Below, in pieces: positions 8,046 through 16,403 of a stretch of 64,000 bases of DNA (positions within the stretch are counted from its first letter, which is position 1; each line of letters starts with the position of its first letter). The notes under the pieces are model-generated. The model saw only the letters and a program-made list of their open reading frames with translations, made no database searches and was not told the DNA's origin. The translations under genes were made by a program, and so were the position numbers. This DNA comes from Christiangramia forsetii KT0803 (lineage in GTDB: Bacteria > Bacteroidota > Bacteroidia > Flavobacteriales > Flavobacteriaceae), in NCBI RefSeq assembly GCF_000060345.1, contig NC_008571.1, positions 2,418,001 through 2,482,000 of the forward strand, written 5' to 3'.

Positions 8046-9167
8046 TTGAAAGAAAAATTAAAGATCCTGCATTTATCAGCCGCCAGAAACTGGGGTGGTG
8101 GTGAAAACCATATTGAGAACCTTTGTCGTGAGTTCAACGGAGTAGATGCTTCCACGTTAAACCTTATACTCTGTGTAAAAAATGCTTCTTTCCATAAGCG
8201 ATTGGAAATTAGTGATCTTAATTTTAGCACTGCCCCGATGCTTATTAAATTTGATCTTCGGTATGTATATAAGATTTTGAAATTAGTCAGAAAATATCAT
8301 ATAAACCTTATTCACATACATGATTCTACTGCTCTAACGCTTGCAGTTATGGCTACAAAACTGGGGAAACTACCGCCATTTATTCTTTCTAAAAAAACAT
8401 CATTCCCCATAAAACAAAGACCTAGAACACTCTATAAATATAACCATCCTCAAATTCAGAAAATTTTATGTGTTTCTGAAAAAACTAAAGAGGTCACTTC
8501 CAATAGTGTAAAAGATACATCAAAATTTACCACGATTTACCATGGAACATCGATGAACAAATCTTCAAAACCTCCTTTCGATCTGAAGAATCGGTTCGAT
8601 ATTCCGAATAATAAAATAGTTGTGGGGATGATTGCAAATCACATCCGTGCGAAGAATTTGGAAACCTGGGTGCGAACTATTAATCACATTATTAATGTAA
8701 AAAACAACAAGGATTTTCATTTTGTTCAAATTGGAAGTTTTTCTGATAGATCTCAAAAATATCTGGATCTTATAAAAGAATTAAAATTAGACAAGCATAT
8801 AAGCTTACTAGGTTTTATACCAAATGCTTCTGCATTGATATCACAATTTGACATCTCTCTTCTTACCTCCCAAAGTGAAGGCATTCCGCAGTTTATTTAT
8901 GAAAGTTTCTATTATAAAGTTCCCGTAGTAAGCACAAATGTGGGCGGAATTCCTGAAATTATTGAGGATGGTGTAAACGGCATGTTAAGCAATCCTTATG
9001 AAGCCCAATCTTTAGCAGATAAATTGATAGCTTTGTCGAATGATAACAAAATGATGGAAAAGTTCGCAGAACTGTCGCATCAAAAACTCATTGAAAACTA
9101 TACCACCAGGAAAATGGCTGAGCAAACCTTAGCTGAATATAAAAAAGTGCTTTATGGAAAGAATTGA
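8046..9167 (+). CDS. Glycosyltransferase family 4, TTG start
   Basis: 373 aa. Same fold as the divergent neighbour: opening KILHLSAARNWGGGENHIEN, donor site SEGIPQFIYESFYYKVPVVS (E-x7-E) and a following GGIPEIIEDGVNG loop. The start is TTG at 8046 with no in-frame ATG before conserved sequence begins, so the TTG is preferred. A TAAGTTTG box at 8015-8022 lies 24 bp before it but lacks a good -33 partner. Its 3' end overlaps the tsaC-like gene by 14 bp, tying glycan and tRNA-modification genes into one transcript. Substrates unknown. Confidence 0.88.
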   Translation: MKEKLKILHLSAARNWGGGENHIENLCREFNGVDASTLNLILCVKNASFHKRLEISDLNFSTAPMLIKFDLRYVYKILKLVRKYHINLIHIHDSTALTLAVMATKLGKLPPFILSKKTSFPIKQRPRTLYKYNHPQIQKILCVSEKTKEVTSNSVKDTSKFTTIYHGTSMNKSSKPPFDLKNRFDIPNNKIVVGMIANHIRAKNLETWVRTINHIINVKNNKDFHFVQIGSFSDRSQKYLDLIKELKLDKHISLLGFIPNASALISQFDISLLTSQSEGIPQFIYESFYYKVPVVSTNVGGIPEIIEDGVNGMLSNPYEAQSLADKLIALSNDNKMMEKFAELSHQKLIENYTTRKMAEQTLAEYKKVLYGKN

Positions 9168-9723
9168 ACAAGAAGTTAGAAATTGCATAGATGTCCTAAA
9201 AAAAGGAGGAATTATACTCTACCCAACCGATACGGTGTGGGGAATTGGCTGTGATGCGACCAATGCAAATGCGGTAGACAAAGTATTCCAACTAAAGAAA
9301 AGAGAAGAATCTAAAGCATTGATCTGCCTGGTTTCAAATTTTAAAATGCTGGAACAGTACGTTGAAGACGTTCCTGAAACCGCTTATGATATTCTGAAGT
9401 ACGCAAAAAAACCTACTACCGTAATTTATGACAAACCTGTACATATTGCAGAAAATTTAGTCAGCGATGATGATTCCCTCGGAATTCGCGTGGTAAGGGA
9501 TACTTTTTGTTCTGACCTGATCAAAAAACTAAAACGACCGCTGGTTTCCACTTCGGCTAACGTAAGTGGGCAACCAACACCACAATCCTTTGATCAAATT
9601 ACTCCACAAATTTTAAAAGGTGTGGACTATGTAGTAAATTTGCAGCGTTCAAAAAAATCACCTCGCCCTTCCGCAATTATCAAGTTAAGCAACGACGGCC
9701 TGGTGAAAGTGATACGCAAATAA
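9154..9723 (+). CDS. tsaC: L-threonylcarbamoyladenylate synthase (TsaC/YrdC type)
   Basis: 189 aa, a single YrdC domain. It makes threonylcarbamoyl-AMP from threonine, bicarbonate and ATP for t6A37 modification of tRNAs reading ANN codons. Visible motifs: ILYPTDTVWGIGCDA (about 22-36), the basic KKREESKAL segment, the SANVSG nucleotide-site motif (STSANVSGQPTP) and RPSAIIKL near the end. It overlaps the GT4 gene by 14 bp and precedes cca by 3 bp; both downstream genes concern tRNA. A second, more divergent YrdC protein lies at 47522-48142. The SANVSG motif makes this copy the better candidate for the true t6A enzyme. Confidence 0.88.
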   Translation: MERIEQEVRNCIDVLKKGGIILYPTDTVWGIGCDATNANAVDKVFQLKKREESKALICLVSNFKMLEQYVEDVPETAYDILKYAKKPTTVIYDKPVHIAENLVSDDDSLGIRVVRDTFCSDLIKKLKRPLVSTSANVSGQPTPQSFDQITPQILKGVDYVVNLQRSKKSPRPSAIIKLSNDGLVKVIRK

Positions 9724-9726
9724 AAG

Positions 9727-11160
9727 ATGCCGAAATACCACAATTACAGTAAAGCTTTACACCATAAAATTTTCAATGTAATTTCAGAAGCTGCGGAAGA
9801 TCTTTCTGTGGATGCCTATGTAATTGGCGGGTTTGTACGGGATCATATTCTTGAGCGCGGTGAACCTAAAGATATTGATATTGTTGCCGTTGGAAGCGGG
9901 ATTGAACTGGCTAAAAAAGTTTCAGAAAAGCTTCCGAATAAACCAAAAGTACAGGTTTTTAAAAATTTCGGCACCGCCATGCTGCGTTCAGAAGATATGG
10001 AAATCGAATTCGTAGGCGCCAGAAAGGAAAGTTACCGTAAAGATAGCAGGAAACCCATTGTTGAAGATGGCACTCTGGAAGATGATCAGAATCGAAGGGA
10101 TTTTACGATCAATGCGCTTGCTCTTAAACTAAATAAAGACGGTTTTGGAGATCTTTTGGATCCGTTTAATGGATATGATGATTTAAAGAAAAAGATCATC
10201 AAAACTCCTCTGGATCCCGATATTACGTATTCTGATGATCCTCTTAGAATGTATCGCGCCATCCGGTTTGCTTCTCAGCTGAATTTTATGATTGAAGCTG
10301 AATCATTAAAAGCAATTAAAGCTAATAATGAACGGATCAAGATCATCTCGAAAGAGCGTATCGTAGATGAGCTGAATAAAATTATGCTTAGTGACAAGCC
10401 TTCCAAAGGTTTTGCACTTCTGTATAAAACCGGTTTACTTAAGAAAATAATACCTGAACTTACTGCGCTGGCCGGAATAGATGAAGTAGAAGGACAGACG
10501 CACAAGGATAATTTCTGGCATACCCTGGAAGTGGTAGATAATATTTCAGAAAATACCGATGATCTCTGGCTAAGATGGGCAGCCTTACTCCATGATATTG
10601 GAAAAGCCCCCACCAAGAAATTCCATAAAAAAATTGGCTGGACCTTCCACGGACATGAATTCGTAGGTGCTAAAATGGTCTATAAATTATTTAAGCGATT
10701 ACGATTACCACTGAATGAAAAAATGAAATTCGTTCAGAAAATGGTGTTGATGAGCTCCCGGCCTATCGCTATTGCAGATGATCACGTGACCGATTCTGCC
10801 GTCCGCAGATTGATATTTGATGCCGGAGATAATATTGAAGATTTAATGACGCTTTGCGAGGCAGATATTACCACCAAGAATCCAAAGAGATTTAAAAAGT
10901 ATCATAATAACTTTAAACTGGTAAGGCAAAAAATTCAGGAAGTTGAAGAACGGGATCATGTTAGAAATTTTCAGCCTCCGGTGAGTGGTGAGGAGATCAT
11001 GCAGACTTTCGGAATTAAACCCAGTCGGGAAGTCGGTTTGATAAAAGATGCCATTAAAGAAGCAATTCTCGAAGGTAACATTCCTAATGAATATGAAGCA
11101 GCCCGGGAGTTTATGTTGAAGAAAGGTGAGAAACTGGGGCTGGAAGTTAGCAGTGAGTAG
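9727..11160 (+). CDS. cca: CCA tRNA nucleotidyltransferase with HD domain
   Basis: 477 aa. It adds or repairs the 3' CCA of tRNAs. The class II nucleotidyltransferase head has GGFVRDHILERGEPKDIDIV (about 38-57) with the DxD metal pair, then EDDQNRRDFTINALAL and the DPLRMYRAIRFASQL region. A C-terminal HD domain is shown by HKDNFWHTLEVVDN and LLHDIGKAPTKKFH, which in other enzymes trims 2',3'-cyclic or terminal phosphates. Three bp after tsaC. The final codons and TAG stop lie inside a heptanucleotide repeat; extra units after the first TAG would not change the protein. Confidence 0.95.
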   Translation: MPKYHNYSKALHHKIFNVISEAAEDLSVDAYVIGGFVRDHILERGEPKDIDIVAVGSGIELAKKVSEKLPNKPKVQVFKNFGTAMLRSEDMEIEFVGARKESYRKDSRKPIVEDGTLEDDQNRRDFTINALALKLNKDGFGDLLDPFNGYDDLKKKIIKTPLDPDITYSDDPLRMYRAIRFASQLNFMIEAESLKAIKANNERIKIISKERIVDELNKIMLSDKPSKGFALLYKTGLLKKIIPELTALAGIDEVEGQTHKDNFWHTLEVVDNISENTDDLWLRWAALLHDIGKAPTKKFHKKIGWTFHGHEFVGAKMVYKLFKRLRLPLNEKMKFVQKMVLMSSRPIAIADDHVTDSAVRRLIFDAGDNIEDLMTLCEADITTKNPKRFKKYHNNFKLVRQKIQEVEERDHVRNFQPPVSGEEIMQTFGIKPSREVGLIKDAIKEAILEGNIPNEYEAAREFMLKKGEKLGLEVSSE

Positions 11161-11184
11161 TGAGTAGTGAGTAGTGAGTAGTGA
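11153..11184 (+). repeat. Heptanucleotide tandem repeat GTGAGTA
   Basis: Four perfect GTGAGTA units (11153-11180) and a partial fifth (GTGA) run across the cca stop codon. The first unit carries the stop TAG at 11158-11160. Seven is not a multiple of three, so length changes upstream of the stop would shift frame. Confidence 0.9.
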
Positions 11185-11199
11185 AAATTATATAATCCA

Positions 11200-11268
11200 G
11201 AATTGTCAGCCTGAATGCAGCCCAAGGATAAAATCTTGAATTGTCTCCCTGAGCGCAGTCGAAGGGCT
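11200..11268. repeat. Dispersed intergenic repeat remnant
   Basis: The cca-ctaA gap carries two similar pieces (TTGTCAGCCTGAATGCAG and TTGTCTCCCTGAGCGCAGTC followed by GAAGGGCT). The CCTGAGCGCAGTCGAAGGG string is a widely dispersed intergenic repeat in Bacteroidota. No hairpin partner is complete here, so it is a remnant. Confidence 0.5.
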
Positions 11269-11292
11269 AATCTTTGAACTCTGAACCTTGAA

Positions 11293-12327
11293 ATGTATCG
11301 TAAATCAGTAAAAATATCGCTCATTCTAGTCTACCTCGTCATTATTGCCGGGGCGGTAGTAAGAATGACGGGCTCCGGAATGGGCTGCCCGGACTGGCCT
11401 AAGTGTTTTGGGTACTACATCCCTCCTACTGAAGTTTCAGAAATTAAATTTCAGCCAAATAGAGAATATAAAAAGGGACAGGTGATCATCATGGATGAAA
11501 GCCTGAAAGTCGCTGCGGGAGATTTCATTTCAGGAACTTCATATCAGCCTTCAAACTGGGAGAATTACGAAAAACATGACTATGCGATCTTCAATCCCAC
11601 ACATACCTGGGTGGAATATATTAACAGACTCGCCGGTGCTTTAGCAGGGTTTGCTGTTTTAATCATGGCATTTTTATCTTTCAGAAAGTATAGATTAAAA
11701 AAAAGAATTACCCTGCTTTCCTGGCTTTGCGTTTTTATGATGGGATTCCAGGCGTGGCTTGGAGCGACCGTGGTTTATTCAGTTTTATCACCGGTAAAGA
11801 TCACGATTCATATGGTCATGGCGTTGGTAATCGTAGCAGTCTTGATCTATCTTTTAAAAATATCTTCAGAGAAAGAAGCTGATCAGTTTAAAACAAAATC
11901 ATTTCAAACTTTACTGATCATTGCTGTAGTTATGACTTTGATTCAGGTGGTACTGGGCACGCAGGTGAGACAATTTGTAGATGAACAGGTTCGCAGTTTA
12001 GGATATGATGCTGAAAATCTGTGGCTAGTTAATCCTGACCTCACTTTCTATATTCATAGATCATTCTCCATATTAGTCCTTGGAATCAATGCTTTTTTGT
12101 GGTGGAAAAACAGAAAACTCAATCTTAACCTCAATAGGATCAATACCGTTATTTCCCTTATTATCTTGGAAGTAGCAACCGGGATTGCGATGTATAATTT
12201 TGATTTTCCCTTTCTTTCACAACCGCTTCATTTAGTGATTGCCACGCTCTTATTCGGATTTCAGTTTTATCTTTTAATGGAAACTATGAATGCACCACAA
12301 GCCAAACTACGAAAAAGCAGTTCTTAA
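11293..12327 (+). CDS. ctaA: Heme A synthase (COX15/CtaA family)
   Basis: 344 aa integral membrane protein with about eight helices. It oxidises the C8 methyl of heme O to make heme A for aa3-type cytochrome oxidase. The first helix runs into GAVVRMTGSGMGCPDWPKCF, the family hallmark, and heme-ligand histidines are visible in FNPTHTWVEYINRLAG, ITIHMVMAL, FYIHRSFSI and QPLHLVIA. An ~80-residue periplasmic loop follows helix 1, as in COX15-type proteins. It stands alone between cca and the 12557 gene, with repeats on both sides, and is not beside other oxidase genes in this window. Confidence 0.93.
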   Translation: MYRKSVKISLILVYLVIIAGAVVRMTGSGMGCPDWPKCFGYYIPPTEVSEIKFQPNREYKKGQVIIMDESLKVAAGDFISGTSYQPSNWENYEKHDYAIFNPTHTWVEYINRLAGALAGFAVLIMAFLSFRKYRLKKRITLLSWLCVFMMGFQAWLGATVVYSVLSPVKITIHMVMALVIVAVLIYLLKISSEKEADQFKTKSFQTLLIIAVVMTLIQVVLGTQVRQFVDEQVRSLGYDAENLWLVNPDLTFYIHRSFSILVLGINAFLWWKNRKLNLNLNRINTVISLIILEVATGIAMYNFDFPFLSQPLHLVIATLLFGFQFYLLMETMNAPQAKLRKSSS

Positions 12328-12453
12328 GCTTATTTAAGAGTATTTTTTCTTCAAGCTGAACTTGCTTCAGCTTCGAATATACATTGATTTTCAACCTGTT
12401 TAGATCCTGAAACAAGTTCAGGATGATATTTGGTCCATTTTTTAGACAGGCTC
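12326..12453 (-). repeat. MITE-like ~130-bp repeat, copy A (inverted)
   Basis: Homologous to the repeats at 46425 and 62771 but in reverse orientation. Shared blocks are AAGCTGAACTTG, TTTTCAACCTGTTTAGATCCTGAA-like sequence (as AAGATCCTGAA at 46425) and a terminal TTTAGACAGGCTC (12441-12453). It begins at the ctaA stop codon. The ends are the most degraded of the three copies. Confidence 0.7.
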
Positions 12454-12529
12454 AAAAAGAAAACATTCATACATGAAGTCCTGGACAATTTTCAGCAGGA
12501 AACCAGGAAATATTTAGTTTAAAAAATTG

Positions 12530-12537
12530 TAACTTTG
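12530..12537 (+). promoter_or_regulatory. Candidate -7 box TAACTTTG
   Basis: TAACTTTG followed by CCCTCC matches the Bacteroidota -7 consensus and lies 20 bp before the ATG at 12557. A -33 TTG at the usual spacing is not evident. Confidence 0.6.
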
Positions 12538-12556
12538 CCCTCCAAATTTTTTAGAT

Positions 12557-13069
12557 ATGGTTTATAGATTCCGAGTAATTCTCGATGCTGACGAAGATGT
12601 TTTTAGAGATATAGAAATGCTACAGGAAAGCACCCTGGAAGACCTGCACAACACTATTGTTCAGTCATTTGGATTTGATGGGACTGAAATGGCTTCGTTC
12701 TATGTTAGTGATGAAGAATGGAATCAGGGTGAGGAGATCCACCAATTTGATATGAGTGGCCATGATACTTCGATTAAATTAATGAATGAAACTTCATTAG
12801 ATAGTATCCTTTCAGAGAAGCAAACCAAACTTATCTATGTGTATGATTTTCTAAAAATGTGGACGTTCTTCGTTGAACTGGGACAAATTGCTGAAATTGA
12901 AGAAGGACGTGATTACCCTAATTTGATGTTCGTACACGGCCAGATCCCGGAAAATGCTCCTGAAACCAAATTCAAAGGAGAAGACGACGGGATGTTGAAC
13001 GGAGATTATGAAGACGATTTAGAGGACGATGATTATGACGATCTTTTTTTCAATGAAAATTGGAATTAA
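12557..13069 (+). CDS. Plasmid pRiA4b ORF-3-like protein
   Basis: 170 aa. The N-terminal ~120 residues (MVYRFRVILDADEDVFRDIE, then LHNTIVQSFGFDG and FYVSDEEWNQG) match the pRiA4b ORF-3-like family, which is found on plasmids, near transposons and also as an orphan chromosomal gene in Bacteroidota. Function is unknown. The last ~28 residues are extremely acidic (about 15 Asp/Glu, for example YEDDLEDDDYDDLFF), likely disordered and possibly DNA-mimicking. No transposase is nearby. It has its own -7 box 20 bp upstream and is 85 bp before the nucleoid-associated protein gene. Confidence 0.78.
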   Translation: MVYRFRVILDADEDVFRDIEMLQESTLEDLHNTIVQSFGFDGTEMASFYVSDEEWNQGEEIHQFDMSGHDTSIKLMNETSLDSILSEKQTKLIYVYDFLKMWTFFVELGQIAEIEEGRDYPNLMFVHGQIPENAPETKFKGEDDGMLNGDYEDDLEDDDYDDLFFNENWN

Positions 13070-13154
13070 AAAATTTTCTCAAGTCTTTTATTCTGAAAAA
13101 CTTCTTTCAGAATTCACATTTTTCAACTTTATTTAGTCAAAATTTCAGATATCA

Positions 13155-14213
13155 ATGATCAATCTTTTTAATGCTCAAATTGAATCACTTTCCATACATC
13201 GCGTAGGAAATAAGAATCGTGGCGAAAACATATTTATTTCAGCATCCACTTTTCATTTAAATGATGAAATTAAACCATTGATCAAGGAGTATTTTCTGAA
13301 ACCTTTCCGTGAGAAAGAAGAAACCTATTATCGTTTTCAGCATGAAACCGACTTAGAGTTTAATGAGCTTTATAATTTATCAAATCAGATCTTTGACGAT
13401 GCATTTAATACGCACGAATATTCGAAAAAAATCGCGACTTTACTTTACGAGCAGTCCACGCATCCGCATATTAAAAGCGGAGAAGTATATATCGTATATT
13501 TTGAAGGAATGCAGCTTGATAATGAAAAGGTTTCCGCCATCGGTATCTTTAAATCTGAATTAAAACACGATTTTCTTCAGTTTGAACAAAAACAAAGCAA
13601 CCTTGAAATGGTTGTAGAACAAGGTGTTAATCTTCAAAAACTGGATAAAGGAGCGATTATTTTCAACAAAAATCGAGAAGAAGGTTATAAAATTTTATCG
13701 GTAGATTCTAATCGATATGACACAAAATACTGGCTGGAGAATTTTCTGGGAGTTGATGTACTTGCCGACGAAAATTACTTCACAAAAAACTACCTTAATT
13801 TCGCCAAGAACTTTGCGAAAGATGTGGTATTGCCTGCGGAAGATAAAAAGCAGGAAGTAATGTTCATGAATAGAAGTATGGACTACTTTGCGAAAAATGA
13901 CGATTTTGAGGAGTCTAATTATATCAATTCAGTCATTGATAATCCTGCATTAATTCCTGAATTTCAGAATTACAAGGTTGAAAAAGCACCAAAATATAAG
14001 GTAGAAGATCTTACCAATTTCCCCATTGCCAATAAGGCTGTTACCGATGCCCGAAAAAAGATCAAAAATGTGATCACGCTGGATACGAATATTCAGATTA
14101 AAATGGATTTTGTAAATGCAGATTCCGCCGAAAAATTCGTGGAAAAAGGCTGGGATGAAGAAAAGCAGATGTATTACTACCTGGTTTATTTTAATAAGGA
14201 GGAGAAGAAGTAA
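13155..14213 (+). CDS. Nucleoid-associated protein, NdpA/YejK family
   Basis: 352 aa, near the usual ~335-350 aa of the 37-kDa nucleoid-associated family. E. coli YejK is found in the nucleoid and binds topoisomerase IV. Features that fit are the start INLFNAQIESLSIHRVGNK, the GEVYIVYFEGMQLDNEKVSAIGIFKSE strand pair near 110-135 and a late ENFLGV/ADENYFTKNYLNF segment. No signal peptide or membrane segment. It follows the acidic pRiA4b-like protein and converges on the minus-strand gene at 14340. Confidence 0.78.
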   Translation: MINLFNAQIESLSIHRVGNKNRGENIFISASTFHLNDEIKPLIKEYFLKPFREKEETYYRFQHETDLEFNELYNLSNQIFDDAFNTHEYSKKIATLLYEQSTHPHIKSGEVYIVYFEGMQLDNEKVSAIGIFKSELKHDFLQFEQKQSNLEMVVEQGVNLQKLDKGAIIFNKNREEGYKILSVDSNRYDTKYWLENFLGVDVLADENYFTKNYLNFAKNFAKDVVLPAEDKKQEVMFMNRSMDYFAKNDDFEESNYINSVIDNPALIPEFQNYKVEKAPKYKVEDLTNFPIANKAVTDARKKIKNVITLDTNIQIKMDFVNADSAEKFVEKGWDEEKQMYYYLVYFNKEEKK

Positions 14214-14294
14214 TTATAGTAGCGTTAAGCTGTAAGTTTTAAGCAATATGTAATTTGTTATTCACTGCGAATTAAGTGAAGTAGTCTCTATCAT

Positions 14295-14323
14295 GAGATT
14301 CCTTCACTTCGTTCGGAATGACA
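14295..14323. repeat. Short dispersed repeat fragment
   Basis: GAGATTCCTTCACTTCGTTC followed by GGAATGACA resembles the GAGATTTCTC...GAAATGACA ends of the tandem hairpins at 105-516. It lies in the 126-bp gap between two convergent genes. No terminator-like stem was found there. Confidence 0.45.
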
Positions 14324-14339
14324 ATCCATAAGATTGTAC

Positions 14340-15425
14340 TTACTCCAACAATCGCTGCATATTCACATTGTCATAATTACGCTTCACAAAATCAAGGGCT
14401 GTTCTAAGAATCTGTCCCATGGTGCTGGCCCGTTTGAACTTCATATCTTTTGAAAAAGCATAAAGATCATTCCGAAGCTGCTTTACATTATCCTTAGTAG
14501 AAACATGATCGTTGATCATACAGCGTATAAGCTCTTTATATCTACTCTGAGTATTGATCATCCTTTTTGCCAGTAACGAACGTTCTTCTTTTCTATATTG
14601 CTCTATAGACGAGTTCTCTAATTTATCTGACACCAGTTGAACCATCTGAAAATTTTCCTTAAAAAACTGTGGCCGATAGACCTTCAGATTTCCTTCAAAA
14701 CATTGCTGATCAAAGTCAATAGCGCGTATCTGATATTCCACATGATCAAAATCATGGGTAGGAATTACTACATAATTATAAGAACGCATATCCCCTAAAA
14801 GCCTTACCGTACACCGCTCATTAAATTTTACAAATTGTTTTGCGATCTGGGTTTGCGCTCTGAGATCGCATAAAGGCAAATGATCTTCAATAAAAACATC
14901 GCCGGGAATTCCCGCAATATGCTCCTCAACTAAAGTATCCTTATAAACCAGAAAATTAATTCGGTGCGGAGAAAGTAAATGTTCAAATTCGAGTCCGTAC
15001 AAACGGGATGCATCTGCTTTTTTTACATAAAAATAGGTGAAACTATCATTCAGAATATTTCGAACTTTTACTCTGAAAGGTTTTGAATTTCCGAAGGTAC
15101 AGTAGTCAATAGCGTCTACGTTAAGATACTCCAGAGAATCGTCACTACCATCAGAATGAAGGATAGTATATACTTTTTTCAGACTTTTATCAATCTCCAC
15201 TCTTTCAAACTCAGGATAATAACAACGTACCCAGAAAGTATCTTCATCATGCTGATCATAAACCACTATAGAGCCTGAAAATCGTAAAAGATCATCATAA
15301 AAAACGGGAATCTTTGTATTACGATTATATTTCGCAAGATATCTGTTGAAGCGTTCATTGATAGGAAATGCCGGCTTCTTCTTGGACATCAGTTTTTCTT
15401 CCATAATTTTCCTCGTTTTGCTCAA
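14340..15425 (-). CDS. Conserved hypothetical protein with kinase-like active-site residues
   Basis: 361 aa, no named family recognised with certainty. Residues 211-217 read GDMRSYN (Asp212, Asn217: the catalytic D-x4-N spacing of protein-kinase-like folds) and 236-239 read IDFD (Asp237, the position of the DFG metal-binding Asp), 20 residues later. This pattern recalls aminoglycoside phosphotransferase/choline kinase-like proteins, but the sequence upstream (about 40-140, PVFYDDLLRFSGSIVVYDQH) does not show an obvious glycine loop. Last ~90 residues are helical and basic. No signal or membrane segment. ATG at 15425 is used; in-frame ATGs at 15404 and 15389 are alternatives. Divergent from the ABC ATPase gene. 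Confidence 0.6.
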   Translation of the reverse strand: MSKTRKIMEEKLMSKKKPAFPINERFNRYLAKYNRNTKIPVFYDDLLRFSGSIVVYDQHDEDTFWVRCYYPEFERVEIDKSLKKVYTILHSDGSDDSLEYLNVDAIDYCTFGNSKPFRVKVRNILNDSFTYFYVKKADASRLYGLEFEHLLSPHRINFLVYKDTLVEEHIAGIPGDVFIEDHLPLCDLRAQTQIAKQFVKFNERCTVRLLGDMRSYNYVVIPTHDFDHVEYQIRAIDFDQQCFEGNLKVYRPQFFKENFQMVQLVSDKLENSSIEQYRKEERSLLAKRMINTQSRYKELIRCMINDHVSTKDNVKQLRNDLYAFSKDMKFKRASTMGQILRTALDFVKRNYDNVNMQRLLE

Positions 15426-15498
15426 AATTAAGCTTATTATAGAGAAACCTGTAACAAATTCCTATTTTAGGCGTCGTATTTTAAACACTTCATCAATC

Positions 15499-16398
15499 TT
15501 GGAAACAATTTTAAGTTTAAATAACCTAACAAAAAGATTCGGCAGGATTACCGCTGTCGATAATTTAAGTTTTAGCATAGAAAAAGGAAATGTTTATGGC
15601 ATTCTGGGCCCAAATGGTAGTGGAAAATCTACTACCCTTGGTATGGTTCTAAATGTAGTTAACAAGACTTCCGGAGACTTTAAATGGTTTAACGGCAATT
15701 TATCTACCCATGAGGCTCTTAAAAAAGTTGGAGCTATTATAGAGCATCCAAACTTTTACCCATACATGACTGCCGAGCAGAATCTAGCCTTGGTTTGCAA
15801 AATTAAAGGCACCGGTAAAAACAAAATCCATGAAAAACTGGAAATTGTAGGTCTTCTGGATAGAAAAGACAGTAAGTTCAAGACTTTCTCACTGGGAATG
15901 AAACAAAGACTTGCCATCGCTTCTGCCCTGCTAAACGATCCTGAAATCCTGATTCTTGACGAACCTACCAACGGACTGGATCCCCAGGGAATTCATCAAA
16001 TTAGAGAAATCATAAGAAAGATCGCTTCAGGAGGAACCACGATCCTTCTGGCTTCTCACCTTTTAGATGAAGTGGAAAAAGTATGTTCTCATGTGGTAAT
16101 TATTAGAAAAGGAGTTAAATTATATAGCGGTCCCGTAGATGAAATAATCAATAGCCACGGCTTTTTTGAACTGAAAGCTGGCGATATGAACAAGCTGGAA
16201 CAACTATTACAGGAACATCCGAAAATCGGGAAGATCACTGATAAGGAAGGTATGCTTACCGCCTTTTTAGAGGATCCTATGGATGCTGAAGAGATCAATC
16301 GTTATCTTTTTGAAAAAGGCCTTTCCCTTTCCTATTTAATAAAGCGAAAAGAGAGCCTGGAAGAACAATTCCTTCAATTAACCAACCAAACCTCCTAA
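15499..16398 (+). CDS. ABC transporter ATP-binding protein, TTG start
   Basis: 299 aa from the TTG at 15499. A longer frame begins at an ATG at 15346, but its first 51 residues lie over the divergent neighbour's start and are not ABC-like, while ETILSLNNLTKRFG is the usual domain opening. Walker A GPNGSGKST is at 37-45, signature FSLGMKQRL, Walker B ILILDEPTNGLDP and the switch His in LLASHLLDEVEKVC. The last ~80 residues form the extension seen in ABC-2 drug or lantibiotic-type exporters. The permease starts 6 bp after the stop, so the pair makes one exporter. Substrate unknown. Confidence 0.9.
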   Translation: METILSLNNLTKRFGRITAVDNLSFSIEKGNVYGILGPNGSGKSTTLGMVLNVVNKTSGDFKWFNGNLSTHEALKKVGAIIEHPNFYPYMTAEQNLALVCKIKGTGKNKIHEKLEIVGLLDRKDSKFKTFSLGMKQRLAIASALLNDPEILILDEPTNGLDPQGIHQIREIIRKIASGGTTILLASHLLDEVEKVCSHVVIIRKGVKLYSGPVDEIINSHGFFELKAGDMNKLEQLLQEHPKIGKITDKEGMLTAFLEDPMDAEEINRYLFEKGLSLSYLIKRKESLEEQFLQLTNQTS

Positions 16399-16403
16399 AG
16401 CGA

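Noticed and set aside
15346-15498. Longer ABC ATPase start at the ATG at 15346
   Set aside because: The extra 51 residues overlap the divergent gene's start and are not ABC-like; TTG at 15499 begins conserved sequence.
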